Below are positions 35,423 through 46,091 of a stretch of DNA of 64,000 bases, piece after piece; within the stretch, counting starts at the first letter, position 1, and the number at the start of each line of letters is the position of its first letter. The DNA lies in contig MU839089.1 of NCBI GenBank assembly GCA_030685235.1, forward strand, positions 62,001-126,000, in the 5' to 3' direction. The translations under genes and the position numbers were made by a program. Source of the DNA: Copromyces sp. CBS 386.78. Taxonomy: Eukaryota > Ascomycota > Sordariomycetes > Sordariales > Sordariaceae. Below the pieces are notes generated by a model. That model had not been told where the DNA came from and searched no databases. It worked only from the letters and a program-made list of their open reading frames with translations.

Positions 35423-36003
35423 GATCTCGATCTGTGTTACCAAAGTGGGACGTGCTGTCAAGAACACACAGAGTCCGGACGTTGAAGGAGGTTTGTGTCA
35501 AGGGTAAAAAGGAATGGAAGTTTGAGTGCGAAGCTGGGATTTTAGCCCGAGGCAGGATTTTCCTGTTGTGGAAGAATGCCGGAGAAATTTCGGGCAAAAA
35601 GGGCAAAAAGGGCCGCCCTCATGCATACAAAACTGAGTTTGTCAGGGAAAAGAAGGCTTTGACTAATGGGATTGGCGGATTGCATTGATTTGGAGAAGAA
35701 GATGATGAAGATGAGGAGGAAAATTGGAACCTCCAAAGGCCTGGGGAGGCCGGTCTTAAATACAGGTAAACCGCCCTGATTCATCCTTCCTGTCAGGCCT
35801 GTTCAGGTTACCGACTTCCTCATCTGAATCTACAGCTTCCTCGTAAATCCAACCTTCCTTCCCCTGCTTCAGTAGACTCCTTCCATCTATATAGATAATA
35901 CTTTCCTCCCAAGCAGTAAGCGGGGTAGGTGCAAACCTAGAGAGGGGTTGGTTTGACAGGCATGGACCCAGAGGAGGGTCGGTCCTGACAGAGTTGGTAC
36001 ATA
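35423..36003. other. AG8 upstream region
   Basis: No gene seen between the AG8 start and the TIR element. Confidence 0.5.
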
Positions 36004-36387
36004 CCGTAGAAACTCGGTAGATTGGCAAACCTCTAATGCCGGAAAACCAGGTTATTTGGGCAGAATAAGTACAGGTCTGTAAGGCTCACGTCCGGCTTCC
36101 TGCACAGGAATGTATGTGTTTTAAGGTGGAGGGCAATGTCGCTGGTCGGGGGCTTGTCAACTCGGCCTTTTCGACTGTGCTACTTATTGGGGGGATTTCT
36201 TCTATTTTGCTATAGGGGAAAATGAAGAGGAAGAGAGGGCCAGGACCCCCGACGGCCATCGACACTGTGTACATTGAATTGCAGTCAAAACTAGGCCTGC
36301 AGAGCACATTAGGTATACTACTTCCTATGCCTACTATCAGGCGTTCAAATAGGGTTAGATGTTTGCCAATCTACCGAGTTTCTACGG
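36004..36387. mobile_element. TA-flanked TIR element, 384 bp
   Basis: The ends are exact 27-bp inverted repeats beginning CCGTAGAAACTCGGTAGATT. One mismatch follows, then TCTAA at both ends. TA dinucleotides flank both sides (36002-36003 and 36388-36389), the target duplication expected of Tc1/mariner-type elements. There is no transposase, so this is a non-autonomous element. Perfect TIRs suggest a recent insertion. It sits in the noncoding stretch between AG8 and AG9. Confidence 0.8.
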
Positions 36388-36493
36388 TATACTGCATCAT
36401 ATGCTGCATGAAAATAGGTCCTCCTTTTGAGTGGCTCAGATCTTAGCCAGCTGCACGGAATGTCTTGTATTTTAGGGCTTTGCCTCCTAACTT

Positions 36494-37759
36494 CTATTCG
36501 GACAACAGCTCGAGTCGATATTCCTGGTATTCTTCGTAGTTGTACCAGGTGTTGAGTAGACCTTCCTCAGTGAAATAACTGTGTTGGTACCACGTCGTTT
36601 CCTCGAGCAGTTTTGGGCGGCGCGACGATTGGGCCTTTTTGCTCATGCCCTCTTTCTTTTCTAGACCTAGACGAGTAGGAGGAATCTTTGTTGTTTTCTT
36701 TCTCGTCTGCTTCATTCTTGCGAGAGCGCCTTGAAGAATCTCCTCCTTGCGAGAATCTTGGAGGATGGTATCGACTTTTCGAGAAGTAGTAAGGCGCTTA
36801 CCAGCTGACCCTCCTCCCTGGTTCCGCTTGGCCTCCTCGTTGGCGGAAGCAGTGACTGCCGCCGCAGGACTTAAATTAACGGCCTCGGCATATTCCCGAT
36901 CGTCCAGTTGGTGGGTTATCGTCGTCCTCGTGTGATTTGTTACACCACTGCCAGGTTCAAACTCGACTGTCTCTTTCCATGCCCATCTGCTGGTGAGGGT
37001 CGAGTGGGATGCGATGATGATGGTGGCCGTATCGGCCGAATTGCGATTCTCAATCCAAGTCTTCATCTTCTCGTCGGATTTTTGCTGGGTTAGGGTCCGC
37101 TCCCAGCGGGGATCTTCCTGGGAGATCCCCCACTGGGAGTCATACCAGACCCAGAAGTTCAACTCCTTAAACGTATTGTGGAGTTCGTTGAAGGTTTGTA
37201 CGACGAGACTCGGGGGCATTACGATAATACTGGGGTAGGCGTCGAATGCCTTTCCCCGGGATTGGAGTTCGCGGATCCTATAGTACTCCATAAGCAGCAC
37301 AGTCCCATATGTCAGGGTCTTTCCCGTGCCGACCTCGCTAGTCAGCAGGGTCCCTTCCAGCTGCTTCTTGCGTTGCCTCGGGTGTATCTGATCATAGTGC
37401 GGCTCAGGCTCGCTATTACCTAAGTGCTGGTTGCCGTCGCTGTCTCCATTCTGGTCCGCGTGCAGCCCAAAATCGCCATCCCTCGAGCTCGTGGAGAGGT
37501 CGTCGCCTTCAGTATGGTCAGAGCGAATCTCGTCCTGGTCGCCCCGCTTACGTTTCCGCCGCTCGTCAGATGGGGAGCCCGGGCCAGTATTGACACGCTT
37601 GCGTTTCTCGCCACGGCCATGGCTAGGACTGTCTGGATGGTAATCAGGATCATCTGAGTCGTCGGCCGGGTCAACGAACTCTGTGCTCTTGTACTGGGCT
37701 GCGCGTTTCTCCTTCCTAGTCCAGGGTGTCGTATGTGTCTTCGGTGATATCATATACAT
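36494..37759 (-). CDS. AG9: SNF2-helicase fragment fused to array C-terminus, 421 aa
   Basis: One open minus-strand frame of 421 aa. Residues 1-130 are charged and basic. Residues about 135-270 match the start of a SNF2-type ATPase core: a Walker A motif in GTLLTSEVGTGKT, then PSIIVMPPSLVVQTFNEL (motif Ia region) and TIIIASHSTLTSRW. The DEAH box and everything after it are absent. From about residue 290 the protein is array-derived (NLSPAAAVTASANEE, as in AG8) and ends with half a W module (TTWYQHSYFTEEGLLNTWYNY). A homologous intron may be present at about residue 320. The first 44 bases overlap the end of the AG10 extension in another frame. A chimera with a helicase fragment that cannot be catalytic; it may be a pseudogene. 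Confidence 0.6.
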   Translation of the reverse strand: MYMISPKTHTTPWTRKEKRAAQYKSTEFVDPADDSDDPDYHPDSPSHGRGEKRKRVNTGPGSPSDERRKRKRGDQDEIRSDHTEGDDLSTSSRDGDFGLHADQNGDSDGNQHLGNSEPEPHYDQIHPRQRKKQLEGTLLTSEVGTGKTLTYGTVLLMEYYRIRELQSRGKAFDAYPSIIVMPPSLVVQTFNELHNTFKELNFWVWYDSQWGISQEDPRWERTLTQQKSDEKMKTWIENRNSADTATIIIASHSTLTSRWAWKETVEFEPGSGVTNHTRTTITHQLDDREYAEAVNLSPAAAVTASANEEAKRNQGGGSAGKRLTTSRKVDTILQDSRKEEILQGALARMKQTRKKTTKIPPTRLGLEKKEGMSKKAQSSRRPKLLEETTWYQHSYFTEEGLLNTWYNYEEYQEYRLELLSE

Positions 37760-38614
37760 CTAATGCGGCAGGAGTTTGGCTGTCATATGATGGATTATCC
37801 AAGTCGTGTTCTGCTGGCTCGACGAGGGGCTCGGAAGTGCTGGGCTCAGGCGACAACAGCGAAGCGATCCTCCAATTGATGAACTTGCTAAACTGTTGGG
37901 TAGTCATCTCTCCGAGACCGCCATCTTCTTTCAGGTGGTGCCACAGCCCGTCGTCCAGATGTGCGTATCTGCGCCCAAGTTCAGGCCTCTCAACAACTTT
38001 GATAACGTTCGAGACCCTGGGCTCCTAGCCCGAGGTACTGTCGACGGCGTTGCTGTAGAGGAAGCACGCATCTGTGGTATCTGTGTTGGTAGAATCTTTG
38101 CGCTCGACTGGCTCTGTTCCCGTCGTCTCGTTGTTCGCATTGGAAGAGCCGGTGTCTGGCATGTCGGGTCTGTTGTCGACCGACGAAGGTCTGGTGTAGG
38201 CCATGGATACCTCTAGGCTCCTCAGAGCGCCGGTAAGTAAGGGTAAGAATCGGAAGTTACACAGCGGAGACTAGAAGCTTGTACGGATCTGACTTACGAC
38301 TTACCTTCCAGTTGGATAAACGTAGTAGTTGGCGCCAGCATCGTCGCTTGGCTGAACTCTTTCAACGCCACGCTGGTGATTGACGGTTGAGGAGTTGGAG
38401 CTGTCGACTGAAACGCGGTTGTCTCTTGTCGATAGGTTCACGTCTTTGGTATATCGGGTTTCGGCTTGTTGCCCAGACTTTTCTGTCGTTGCTGGTCTAC
38501 AGTTCTCCGACAAAACAAGCCCGCTGGCTGGGCTTCTCACTTGATGTGCTGTCTGACATTGGCCACAGGGCGCTCAGCGAGTCTGGCTGTGAATAGGCTC
38601 TTCGGATCGGTCAT
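37716..38614 (-). CDS. AG10: Y module after an in-frame TAG (153 aa + extension)
   Basis: Exons are 38614-38541, 38496-38305 and 38220-38025. The introns are 44 and 84 bases; the second uses a GAG acceptor, the least certain junction. The product is 153 aa to a TAG at 38027-38025, then 102 in-frame residues. The pre-stop part is low-complexity and has no module. The Y module lies entirely after the TAG (VVERPELGRRYAHLDDGLWHHLKEDGG...FSKFINW). The sequence around the stop, SG-TAG-EPRVSN, matches AG7. The extension ends at a second TAG (37718-37716), which lacks a hairpin and is followed by only 15 open codons. Function unknown. Confidence 0.65.
38014..38036 (-). promoter_or_regulatory. AG10 TAG recoding hairpin
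   Basis: GGGCT (38031-38027) pairs perfectly with AGCCC (38023-38019) around an AGG loop holding the A of the TAG. After one C-A mismatch, four more pairs follow (one G-U), giving nine of ten positions paired. Confidence 0.62.
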
Positions 38615-39388
38615 GACCGCAGATGTGCAATAGTCGGATCGGTGCGTGCTTTGTATCGTGGCGTCGTCGTCGTATGTTGAAGCTATTGTAGAAGAAGGAC
38701 AAGCGCAATGGATCGCTCGTGTGAAGTCGCGTCGTGGCTGACAGAGCACCAGAATTGCCGCCGCAAGTTGAAAAGGGTAAAGGGAGGTAGAGGTAGGCGA
38801 TGCGCCCGGCGGGGTTGCCGGAGCCAGAGCGGGACTTTGCCGCCCAGCTGCCTGGGGCAGGCAGCGCAACACCGGGGGCAGCACCTGACGTAATTGTGTT
38901 GGTCGCCGTGTTCAGCTTCTTGACTGAATTACAAACTCACCATATTTCTGGAAAAAGGCCGGCTTCAACGGTTAGGTAGGTAGGGTAGGTAATCATCCTT
39001 ATGACTTGATGAAACTGAAGGAGGGGGGAAGGAACGAAGTAGCGGCGCATTGGTCACTCTTCAACAGAAGCTCACACTCAGCTACTTACCAACATACATA
39101 TATGGCAAAACGAATGAATTATGAGTTCAAGCAACGAATCACAAGTATTACAAAGTTCAATCACGGAAGGCAATGTATCAGAGAAGAAGTGGCGGGCAAG
39201 AGTTTTCATAACTAACTGACTCTCGATCTTTTCCCCATCATCCTCCCTAAGTTCCAAATGTTTCCTACTCGGCCACTAAGGCTATCATGCACTGACTGTC
39301 CATCCTCCCATACTTGAACAATAAACGACCGCCATCATCCTCTCAGCTCTCATACCTCCCTTCCTTCCCCGCCCTGTCGTCTCTTCAG
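38615..39388. other. AG10 promoter and AG11 downstream region
   Basis: No gene seen. The minus-strand frame continues open upstream of the AG10 ATG, so a longer 5' end is possible. Confidence 0.45.
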
Positions 39389-40501
39389 TTAGTTCTTGTA
39401 TTGTGTGGGGTCTTCCAAGAAGTGGCGGCGCCCCTCCGGATCCGTCAACATCACCACGGGGATAGCCTCGTCTATCTCCAGGACATATCTTGCCAAAGAG
39501 AAGGGCTTGAGTTCCCAGGTGCACCGCTGACGAGCCTTCTGTTTCCTCATCTTCCCGAGCCAGTTCATCTTGGTGTCGATGTGGCCATTGTTGTCCACGA
39601 AGCTGTGGCTGGTCCATGTCTCTCTCTCCTTCTGCGCCTTAGCGCTGCGTTTTGCCCGCGACCTGCGTACCAATTGTTCGCGTACCGCTGCTTCGCGTTC
39701 TAATTCTTTGCGTCTCGCTTGTTCAGACGATTTCTCCCTCCTGTTGCTAGCGCTAACCGTAGTTCCTGCCTGGTTGTCGGGTGTCTTGGCCGAGCTTTCG
39801 GCGACTCTGGCCGGCTCGGGCCCCCACGTAGCGCGGCCAGGTCCCTTGAGGTTGGGAAGCGCGACTTTCTGTTCGTAATGTTTCTTTTTGCGGCGCTCCA
39901 ACTCGGCAGCCAGGAACTCGTCATAGAGGGACTTCGGGGCGGGTGTGGCGGACTTGGCCGAGACATGCGAGTAGGTGGTAGAGGCGAATTGTTCCGGTGT
40001 GGCGGTGCTGTGTGCATGTTAGCTACTGAAGGATTACATACGGGAATGTTTTCAAGAGTCCACTTACTTGTTAGTCTCAATGACGACGTAGTTATCGGCG
40101 GTACCTTTGTAGGGCTCGTTGCTCTTTGGCGTAATATACATGTTCGAGAAGGCCTTGGTCATTGGTGCGACGACGTCGTTCTGACCCACGTTCGAGGCAT
40201 TGACAATGGGAACGGAATCCTTGCTTTCCGAAACCGACACATCCTCGTCGAGCTCGCGTACGGTGACTTTCTTCTCTGTCGTATCCACCTTGTTGGGCGT
40301 TGTCTCGGTCTTGAAATTGTTTTGACCGTTGCGCTCGAGGACGGGCTGTTTGGCTTCAACTACACTGTGTCTGAAGGGAACGCGATAATGCGGACTTGCT
40401 TCTTGGTGGTAGGTGCTGCTGAGAGGCGTGTCGGAGGTGGCTTCTTGCTGCTCGCTTGCGCGGATCAGCGCGCGATGCTTTTGAAGGGCGGCGGCAAACA
40501 T
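39389..40501 (-). CDS. AG11: W-module protein, 350 aa, no recoded stop
   Basis: Exons are 40501-40068 and 40007-39389 (60-base intron, GCTAAC branch). A further 81-base intron (40610-40530, GACTAAC branch) lies in the 5' UTR. The protein is 350 aa from MFAAALQKHRALI. The middle is low-complexity. Residues about 220-260 are a basic Arg/Lys/Glu-rich helix, and the W module closes the protein (TWTSHSFVDNNGHIDTK...CTW...VMLTDPEGRRHFLEDP). There is no internal TAG. The whole module arrangement is reached in one frame, so AG11 is a natural control for the recoded members. Function unknown. Confidence 0.8.
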
Positions 40502-40529
40502 GATCGCAAGCTTCTTTAAATGGTAGGTT

Positions 40530-40610
40530 CTATGATGACGCGACAAAAGGGTTAGTCTAATCTGTGAGAAGATTGCTCGGCGCATAGAGGGGCGGGGAGG
40601 ATATACTTAC
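40530..40610 (-). other. AG11 5' UTR intron
   Basis: GTAAGT donor, GACTAAC branch point and TAG acceptor bound an 81-base intron ending 28 bases before the AG11 ATG. Confidence 0.6.
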
Positions 40611-41463
40611 GACTTTGTATTGCGACAATGGCAGATGACAGCGTCGACAGTGGGTAAGTTGAGGTGTTGCGAAAAGAGGAGGGGGTTGGATGGGTTCGAA
40701 GATCGATGCGGTGCGAAAGCTTAGTGCAAGTGTGCTGAAGAGCAGGTGCAATGTGCGGGTGCAAGTGGGGACCTTCGTTGTGAGATGCAGAAGGAAGGAA
40801 GTTGGAGAGGAATGATTGAACTGGCCCGAGGTTTAAATACCCCCTTGGACGATGGACGACTGTCGGTGAATTCCTGGCGACTTCGGACGATTTTTTGTCG
40901 ACTTTGGATGAACACCAAACGACAGAACCGAACTTGGCAACTGTTCGAACCTGAACGACCCGGACGATGATGAACAACCTTGAACAACCTTGAAATTCGA
41001 GCCCAACCAGTCCTCGGCAGTCAACCACTCCTCCATGTTCAGAGTCTAGTGCTTTCCGCTCTGCTACTACTGTTCACATCCAAGCGACCGACTTTGACCT
41101 GTCGCCAAGTTGGAAGTTCTGTTCTGTGAATAATCCGGTGCAGGTGTCTCAGTAGCCACAAGCCGGGCAAAGCATTCATGGATGCATTCTGGTGACATTG
41201 CGAGCCTCGGAGAGAACACAGTAACCTCAAGTGAAGTTGGAGAACGAAAGCTAGGCAAGAAGGGAGATACAACGATGTACTAGCAAGTCAGATATTCCAG
41301 TTTCATGGCTTCGAGGTACCTGATAGACGACTGAACAAAGTTTGGACTGGAGATAATTGCTTGATCTCCTGGGTTGCGGGCATGCCTACTGCTCCTTCTC
41401 GTCCTTCTTTTCCCAACTCTATCCGTACGTCATACTTCTTCCCTGACAATCTACCCCTCTAAA
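40611..41463. other. AG11 promoter and AG12 downstream region
   Basis: No gene seen. TGAACAACCTTGAACAACC repeats near 40970-40995 resemble the TGAACAG motif of the other promoters. Confidence 0.5.
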
Positions 41464-42362
41464 CTACTCCTCAATCTCCTGAACCGCTCCCAAGTCCTCC
41501 ACTCGAGATCCCCAGCCGGTATGTTGTACCATACGTACAAACTGCCTCGTCTTTCTCTCCGTTCTCTGCTTGCTCTCAGACTGTAACTCCTCCAAATCCG
41601 CCAAGGAAAAGTCTTCGTCATCCTCTTCCATGGCACTCGCAGACTTTCCGACGACATCGCTTGCGACAGGCTTGCGGTCAAATTCGGTAAAACGAAGGTG
41701 CTTGGCGCGCGCCCTGAAGATGTTTGGGCGACGGGGCGGATAGTAGATACCCACGGGTTGGGTGCTCGCAACGGTCGTGCAGGTGGGTTCCATGCCAGGT
41801 TTGCCATTGGAGACGGCGACACTCTTGGAGCCATCCAGCTCAGGGTTCGAGGCCTCAGAGTGGTTGTTATGGTGAGTGATGGAGGTGACTTCATCGGGCC
41901 TAGTCGTCGTGGGGCTCATGGCATAGAGAGCCTCGCAATGGTTGGTGGTGTCTCGAGTACCGGGGCGACTTTCGGTCGAGAGCTTCGCAATGCGGATCGA
42001 CAGGTCTGTCACGGAATAGCTACGAAAAGAGTATGTGTTAGCGGGTGTTTGACCATTAATTGGGAGAAATATTCATCAGTAATAGGGTATCTTACCTTCC
42101 GGTAGCAGCTTCATCACCGGCATGAATGCTGTCGACATCGCCTGCAGGGCTACCAAAGATCCCACTGCCTGGCGCTATGGGTTTTCCGTCTTCGGCATGA
42201 GGATCTGTGGTGTTGTTAGCAAGAGTCATATTATGTTTTCTTGCCAGACCGAGTTTCCATACCGAGGTATTTGCCATCCATGTTGATGCCAGGTGTTTCG
42301 GCGGTGGTCAGAAGACGAGACATGCTTGTGCCGTTTGCGCTTTGAACAGCCGGAGATGACAT
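41464..42362 (-). CDS. AG12: PPRRPNIF-family protein, 254 aa
   Basis: Exons are 42362-42263, 42204-42096 and 42019-41464. The introns are 58 and 76 bases (GCTAAC branches). First of a tandem triplet with AG13 and AG14. The shared C-terminal block is STQPxxxxYPPRRPNIF, then a basic RxRxKHxRF stretch, an acidic patch, a Gln/Glu/Arg-rich helix (ESKQRTERKTRQFVRMV) and RVEDLGxVxEIEE at the C-terminus. The N-terminal half is Ser/Thr-rich and variable. It has neither Y nor W module and no recoded stop. The short KxERKTxxFxRxV helix and terminal VEDLGEVF are the best conserved parts. Function unknown. Confidence 0.8.
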
Positions 42363-43447
42363 CTCTGCAATGACAAGATGCGCAAATGAAAGAATGATAT
42401 AAAAGTCGGCGCTTGACAGGGCGGTAGAAGGATGATGGTAAATGTTGGTCGTTGGCGATTGTGGTCGTCGACGTATTTGGGGGTAAAAGTTGTGATACTC
42501 GAATTGAGATGCGGAAGCAAGAAAGAGTAGCAACTGAGGAGATTGTTTACTGGGATTATAAATAGTCTGTATCAGGACAGGACCTTGAGGTGGTGAACTA
42601 GGCATCTGTTCAAAACTGAACAGCCGCGAGGATGAAAAGTCCAGTTCCCTGATATCCATGGTACAGCCAGCCGTCGGGGGTTTCCCAGTGACCATTCTCC
42701 TATGTTCAGGCTTTGTGAGCATCAAGTGAATGTCAAAGATTCCAGGTTATTCCACTCTGAAACTCCTGCTCAGATCCAACCGCCCGACTCCCTTCGTGTT
42801 GGCCCGTCATCGAGGCCATCTGCTGCGTAGAATTTGGCGTAACTGGCCACAGCCATCGCAAACCAGACCACCAGCTGATGGTATTTGTTTGATAGTACGG
42901 ATACATCTTTTTTGACGACTCGGAGACTGTTAAGTTCCGTGTCCTAAGGCCGGTGAGCCTGGAAGACAACAACACAGTGTCCATTGTCTTTGTGCCATTC
43001 GTCGTCGAATGCTTCTTGACGGTGGAAATGGTTGAATTCAAGTACAGTATCACACAGGATAGCAATAACGCCAATGGGTCAAGGAGGAGAGAAAATATAG
43101 TAGGAGATAAGGTCATTGAGCAGGTCATAAACAGTCATAATGCATCACAACTGGTAAATAGAGGTAGCAAGCACGTAGACTTCGGTTAATGATCAGAATG
43201 ATGCAGTCAAAGCGATTGATTGAGTACCCCCACCCATAGTGATTCCCTCCATGCGTTGACTGTTCTTTCCCATATTCCTTCAGCCCTGACTTCCTTCCTC
43301 CGCGACTTCCTCATCATGTGTCCGTCTGTCGAAATTCCTCCCCCTACTCCCGCACCATGATATGATCATGAGCCCAAGCCCAGCTACTTCCTCGGTTTAA
43401 GCGCACCCCCTTTACCCCCAAAACTGCCCTGATATCCATGCCACAGC
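42363..43447. other. AG12 promoter and AG13 downstream region
   Basis: No gene seen. The first 300 bases hold the promoter block shared with AG13, including ACTGAACAGCC near 42616. Confidence 0.5.
42555..42564 (-). promoter_or_regulatory. TATA element of AG12
   Basis: TATTTATAAT on the minus strand, about 195 bases upstream of the ATG. The flanking sequence (GATTGTTTACTG..., CCTTGAGGT..., ATCTGTTCAAA) is nearly repeated in front of AG13. Confidence 0.5.
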
Positions 43448-44188
43448 TTAGTCCTCGATGGCAAACACCTCGCCCAAGTCTTCAACCCGGCGCTGTTTCC
43501 AAGCATTCTCGCGCATCTTGCTCATGAACCTCGCCGTCTTCTGCGTCATTCTATTCTGAACGTCCTCCTGGAACTCCTGGCGGTCGGCCACCGGAAATCC
43601 GTCGGCCGCCTCGAGCTCTTCTGTGGCGGGGTCAGCAGCACGGGGAGCGACCGCGCTCAAGCCCGACACTGGGAAGCGGACGTGCTTCTGGCGGGTGCGG
43701 AAAATGTTTGGACGACGAGGAGGGTAGATGGTCGGAGTGGGCTGGGTGCTCGTGATAGCCGTGCAAGCAGCTTCAGCAACAGGCCTGTCAGAGAGGGGGT
43801 GAATTAGCAATCACTGCCCAACTTGAAGAGGGAGAAGAGTTGAGATGCATGACTTACTTGATTGAGGCATCGGGGCTGAATTTATCCCAGGGGATGTTGG
43901 ATGACGTCGACAAAGCTACGTCGGTCGAACTAAACCAGAAAGTACGAATTAGCAATGCAAGGCGACATGATAGAGTATCTTTCGGGGATCGACTTACCAG
44001 GTAGCCGCATCAACGGCCTCGGTGTCCATCATCTCAGGCTTTTTGGCTGGTGCATATGCCTGGATGTCGGTGGTTGTGGAGGTTGACGTATCGGAATTGT
44101 CCGTGGCAGTGTGGTCGGCGAGCTCAGCTGTCGACGGAGCCATGTTGGCGTCAAAGCAATCAACGTTGGCGGAAGCGTAGGTGGACAT
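43448..44188 (-). CDS. AG13: PPRRPNIF-family protein, 199 aa
   Basis: Exons are 44188-43998, 43929-43858 and 43784-43448. The introns are 68 and 73 bases with GCTAAT-type branches. Second of the tandem triplet. The conserved block reads STQPTPTIYPPRRPNIFRTR, then KHVRF, an acidic/Ala stretch, a helix (FQEDVQNRMTQKTARFMSKM) and a terminal RRVEDLGEVFAIED. The N-terminus is short and Thr/Ser-rich. The shared exon phases with AG12 and similar promoters point to recent tandem duplication. No signal peptide or membrane segment. Function unknown. Confidence 0.8.
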
Positions 44189-45178
44189 TGTGTTCTGGTA
44201 AAAGGATAGGTGGTGATAATTGTGCAAGATCGTGCAAAGGATAATAATGGTTTGTAGGTATGCGGTTGATATTTCGCAGGTGGAAATTTGGGATGCTCGA
44301 TTTGAGATGTCGAAGGAAGATGAAAATGGGAAACGAAGCAATTGTTTACTGACCTTATAAACTATTCCAGCATGGCACCTTGAGGTTCTGAACTGGGTAT
44401 CTGTTCAAATCCCACCAGCCTAGAGGTCATGAACAGTCATGAACAGCCGTTGGATGGGCAACAACCATGAACAGTCATGAACAGCAAAGAACAACCTTGG
44501 ACTTGGAGTATAACCCAGCCCTCGTCAGTTGCCCAGGCAACCTATCATAAATGTTCACTAAGGATCCAGAGAATTCAAGTCTTTTCGACCTCCATGACAG
44601 GAGTCAGGCAGGGATACAGCGATTCAAGTTCCATCTGCCTGGTGGTGCCCCTCGTGTGGTTCGTATCAACGATCACGGATGCTCAGGAATACTTGAGCAG
44701 AGGAATAAACTATCTTGTCTTGTTGCTATTACCGAGTTGTTGGTAGCATTACCAAGAAAAAAGAGAACTAGGTAGGTTGGCATGAGATAAGGGGATATAC
44801 GTAGGGTAAAGGTAAGGTAACACATTGGTCGACTCACTGTCAAGGCATGGGGGCAGTTCAGTAAACGATGAGGTCCTTGACGACTCCTATTCGCATGTAG
44901 AGGTAGCGATACGATGTAGTTCAAGCAATGTAGGTAGTTGAGGTAATATATCTAAAGGTAGACTCCTATCAATCAATTGCAACACCATTGATTCGCTTCA
45001 TTCGACATACTCCTGAGACTTAACCATCAAGAAAGGTCCCATCAATTCCGTGCTTCGACTGATCCCATAGGTACTTGTCTCACTTCTCTGATGCCCGTAT
45101 ATATATGTCATTGTCCCATCTCCTTCCTCGCCTTGGACCCCCTTCCCCTGGCATAGCTCCCGTCCTGAACTGACCCCC
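44189..45178. other. AG13 promoter and AG14 downstream region
   Basis: No gene seen. A TATAA sequence lies near 44355. Four TGAACAG copies occur within 55 bases (44430, 44440, 44468, 44478), the densest cluster in the window. Confidence 0.5.
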
Positions 45179-46091
45179 CTAATCCTCGAGCTTAAACACC
45201 TCTCCCAAATCCTCCACCACGCGCGGTCGCCAGGAGTACTGGCTGACAGTTCGCAGGAATCCCTCTGTCTTCCTTTCCATTTTCTCCTTTCCCTCCGCCT
45301 GGAACTGCTGTGACTCCTCCATCGTGAAGCCATCTTCGTCATCGTCGCTGTCCTCAGTGGCGTGGGTAGGAATGGTGGCGAGAATTTCTTTGCTCCACTG
45401 GAAGTTGCGCTGAGGGGCGCTTCTGGAAAAGATATTGCGTCGGCGGGGAGGGTAAACCACGGGCACGGGTTGGGTGCTTGCTAGAATATCGTGGTCCAAC
45501 TTCTTGGCAACGATCATGGTGGGAGAGTTGGTAGATGAGGTGGAGGTGTTTCCGGTGGGTGAGCTAGAAGGGAGGAGTTAGAAATTGCTAGACTTATAAG
45601 AGTAGATGGCATCTTCGAGGATAGACTTACTCTTCCAGATCAGATCCGCGGCCAGGAGCGCAAGTGACTTCGTCCTGCAGTGTTCTAATGCGCTCGTTGT
45701 CTAGGCTGAAAGCCTTGATGTCTTGAGTGCAGGTCGCAGTGTCGTTGTCGACAGGTGCAGTTGCAGGTATGTCGTCGCTCTTCAGTTCCTCGCCGTTCAT
45801 GATCGTGATCGTGCTCTGGCCAGTAGGGCTGTCGAGGTTGAGATTCTTGGTCATTTCGATGACCTCGGCAACAGTGAGAGCGTGGCTGCAGGAGTAGGCT
45901 TTTGCCGGTGAAGTGATGGTAGGGCTTTGGCTGCTATCTCTCGGCGAGGGGATAGCCTCAGCGGAGTTGGCGGGCATCTCTACCCGGCTGTCGACCTTGC
46001 TGTCGGCCGTAGGGGTTACTGCAAGATCGTCAATGGCTTTGACAGCGCAGTCGAAAAAGAAATCGGTCCCCGTACCTTTGGGCAACGACAT
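45179..46091 (-). CDS. AG14: PPRRPNIF-family protein, 281 aa
   Basis: Exons are 46091-45631 and 45563-45179, with a 67-base intron (TCTAAC branch). Third member of the triplet. The C-terminal block is STQPVPVVYPPRRRNIF, a region with a long acidic run (EDSDDDEDG), the helix EGKEKMERKTEGFLRTV and the end VVEDLGEVFKLED. The first exon is longer than in AG12 and AG13 and carries a Thr/Ser/Pro-rich region with VAEVIEMTKNL. One intron of the AG12/AG13 pattern is missing. Function unknown. Confidence 0.8.

Noticed and set aside
37716..37718. Second TAG at the end of the AG10 extension as a further recoding site
   Set aside because: No hairpin around it and only 15 open codons follow; it behaves like a true stop.
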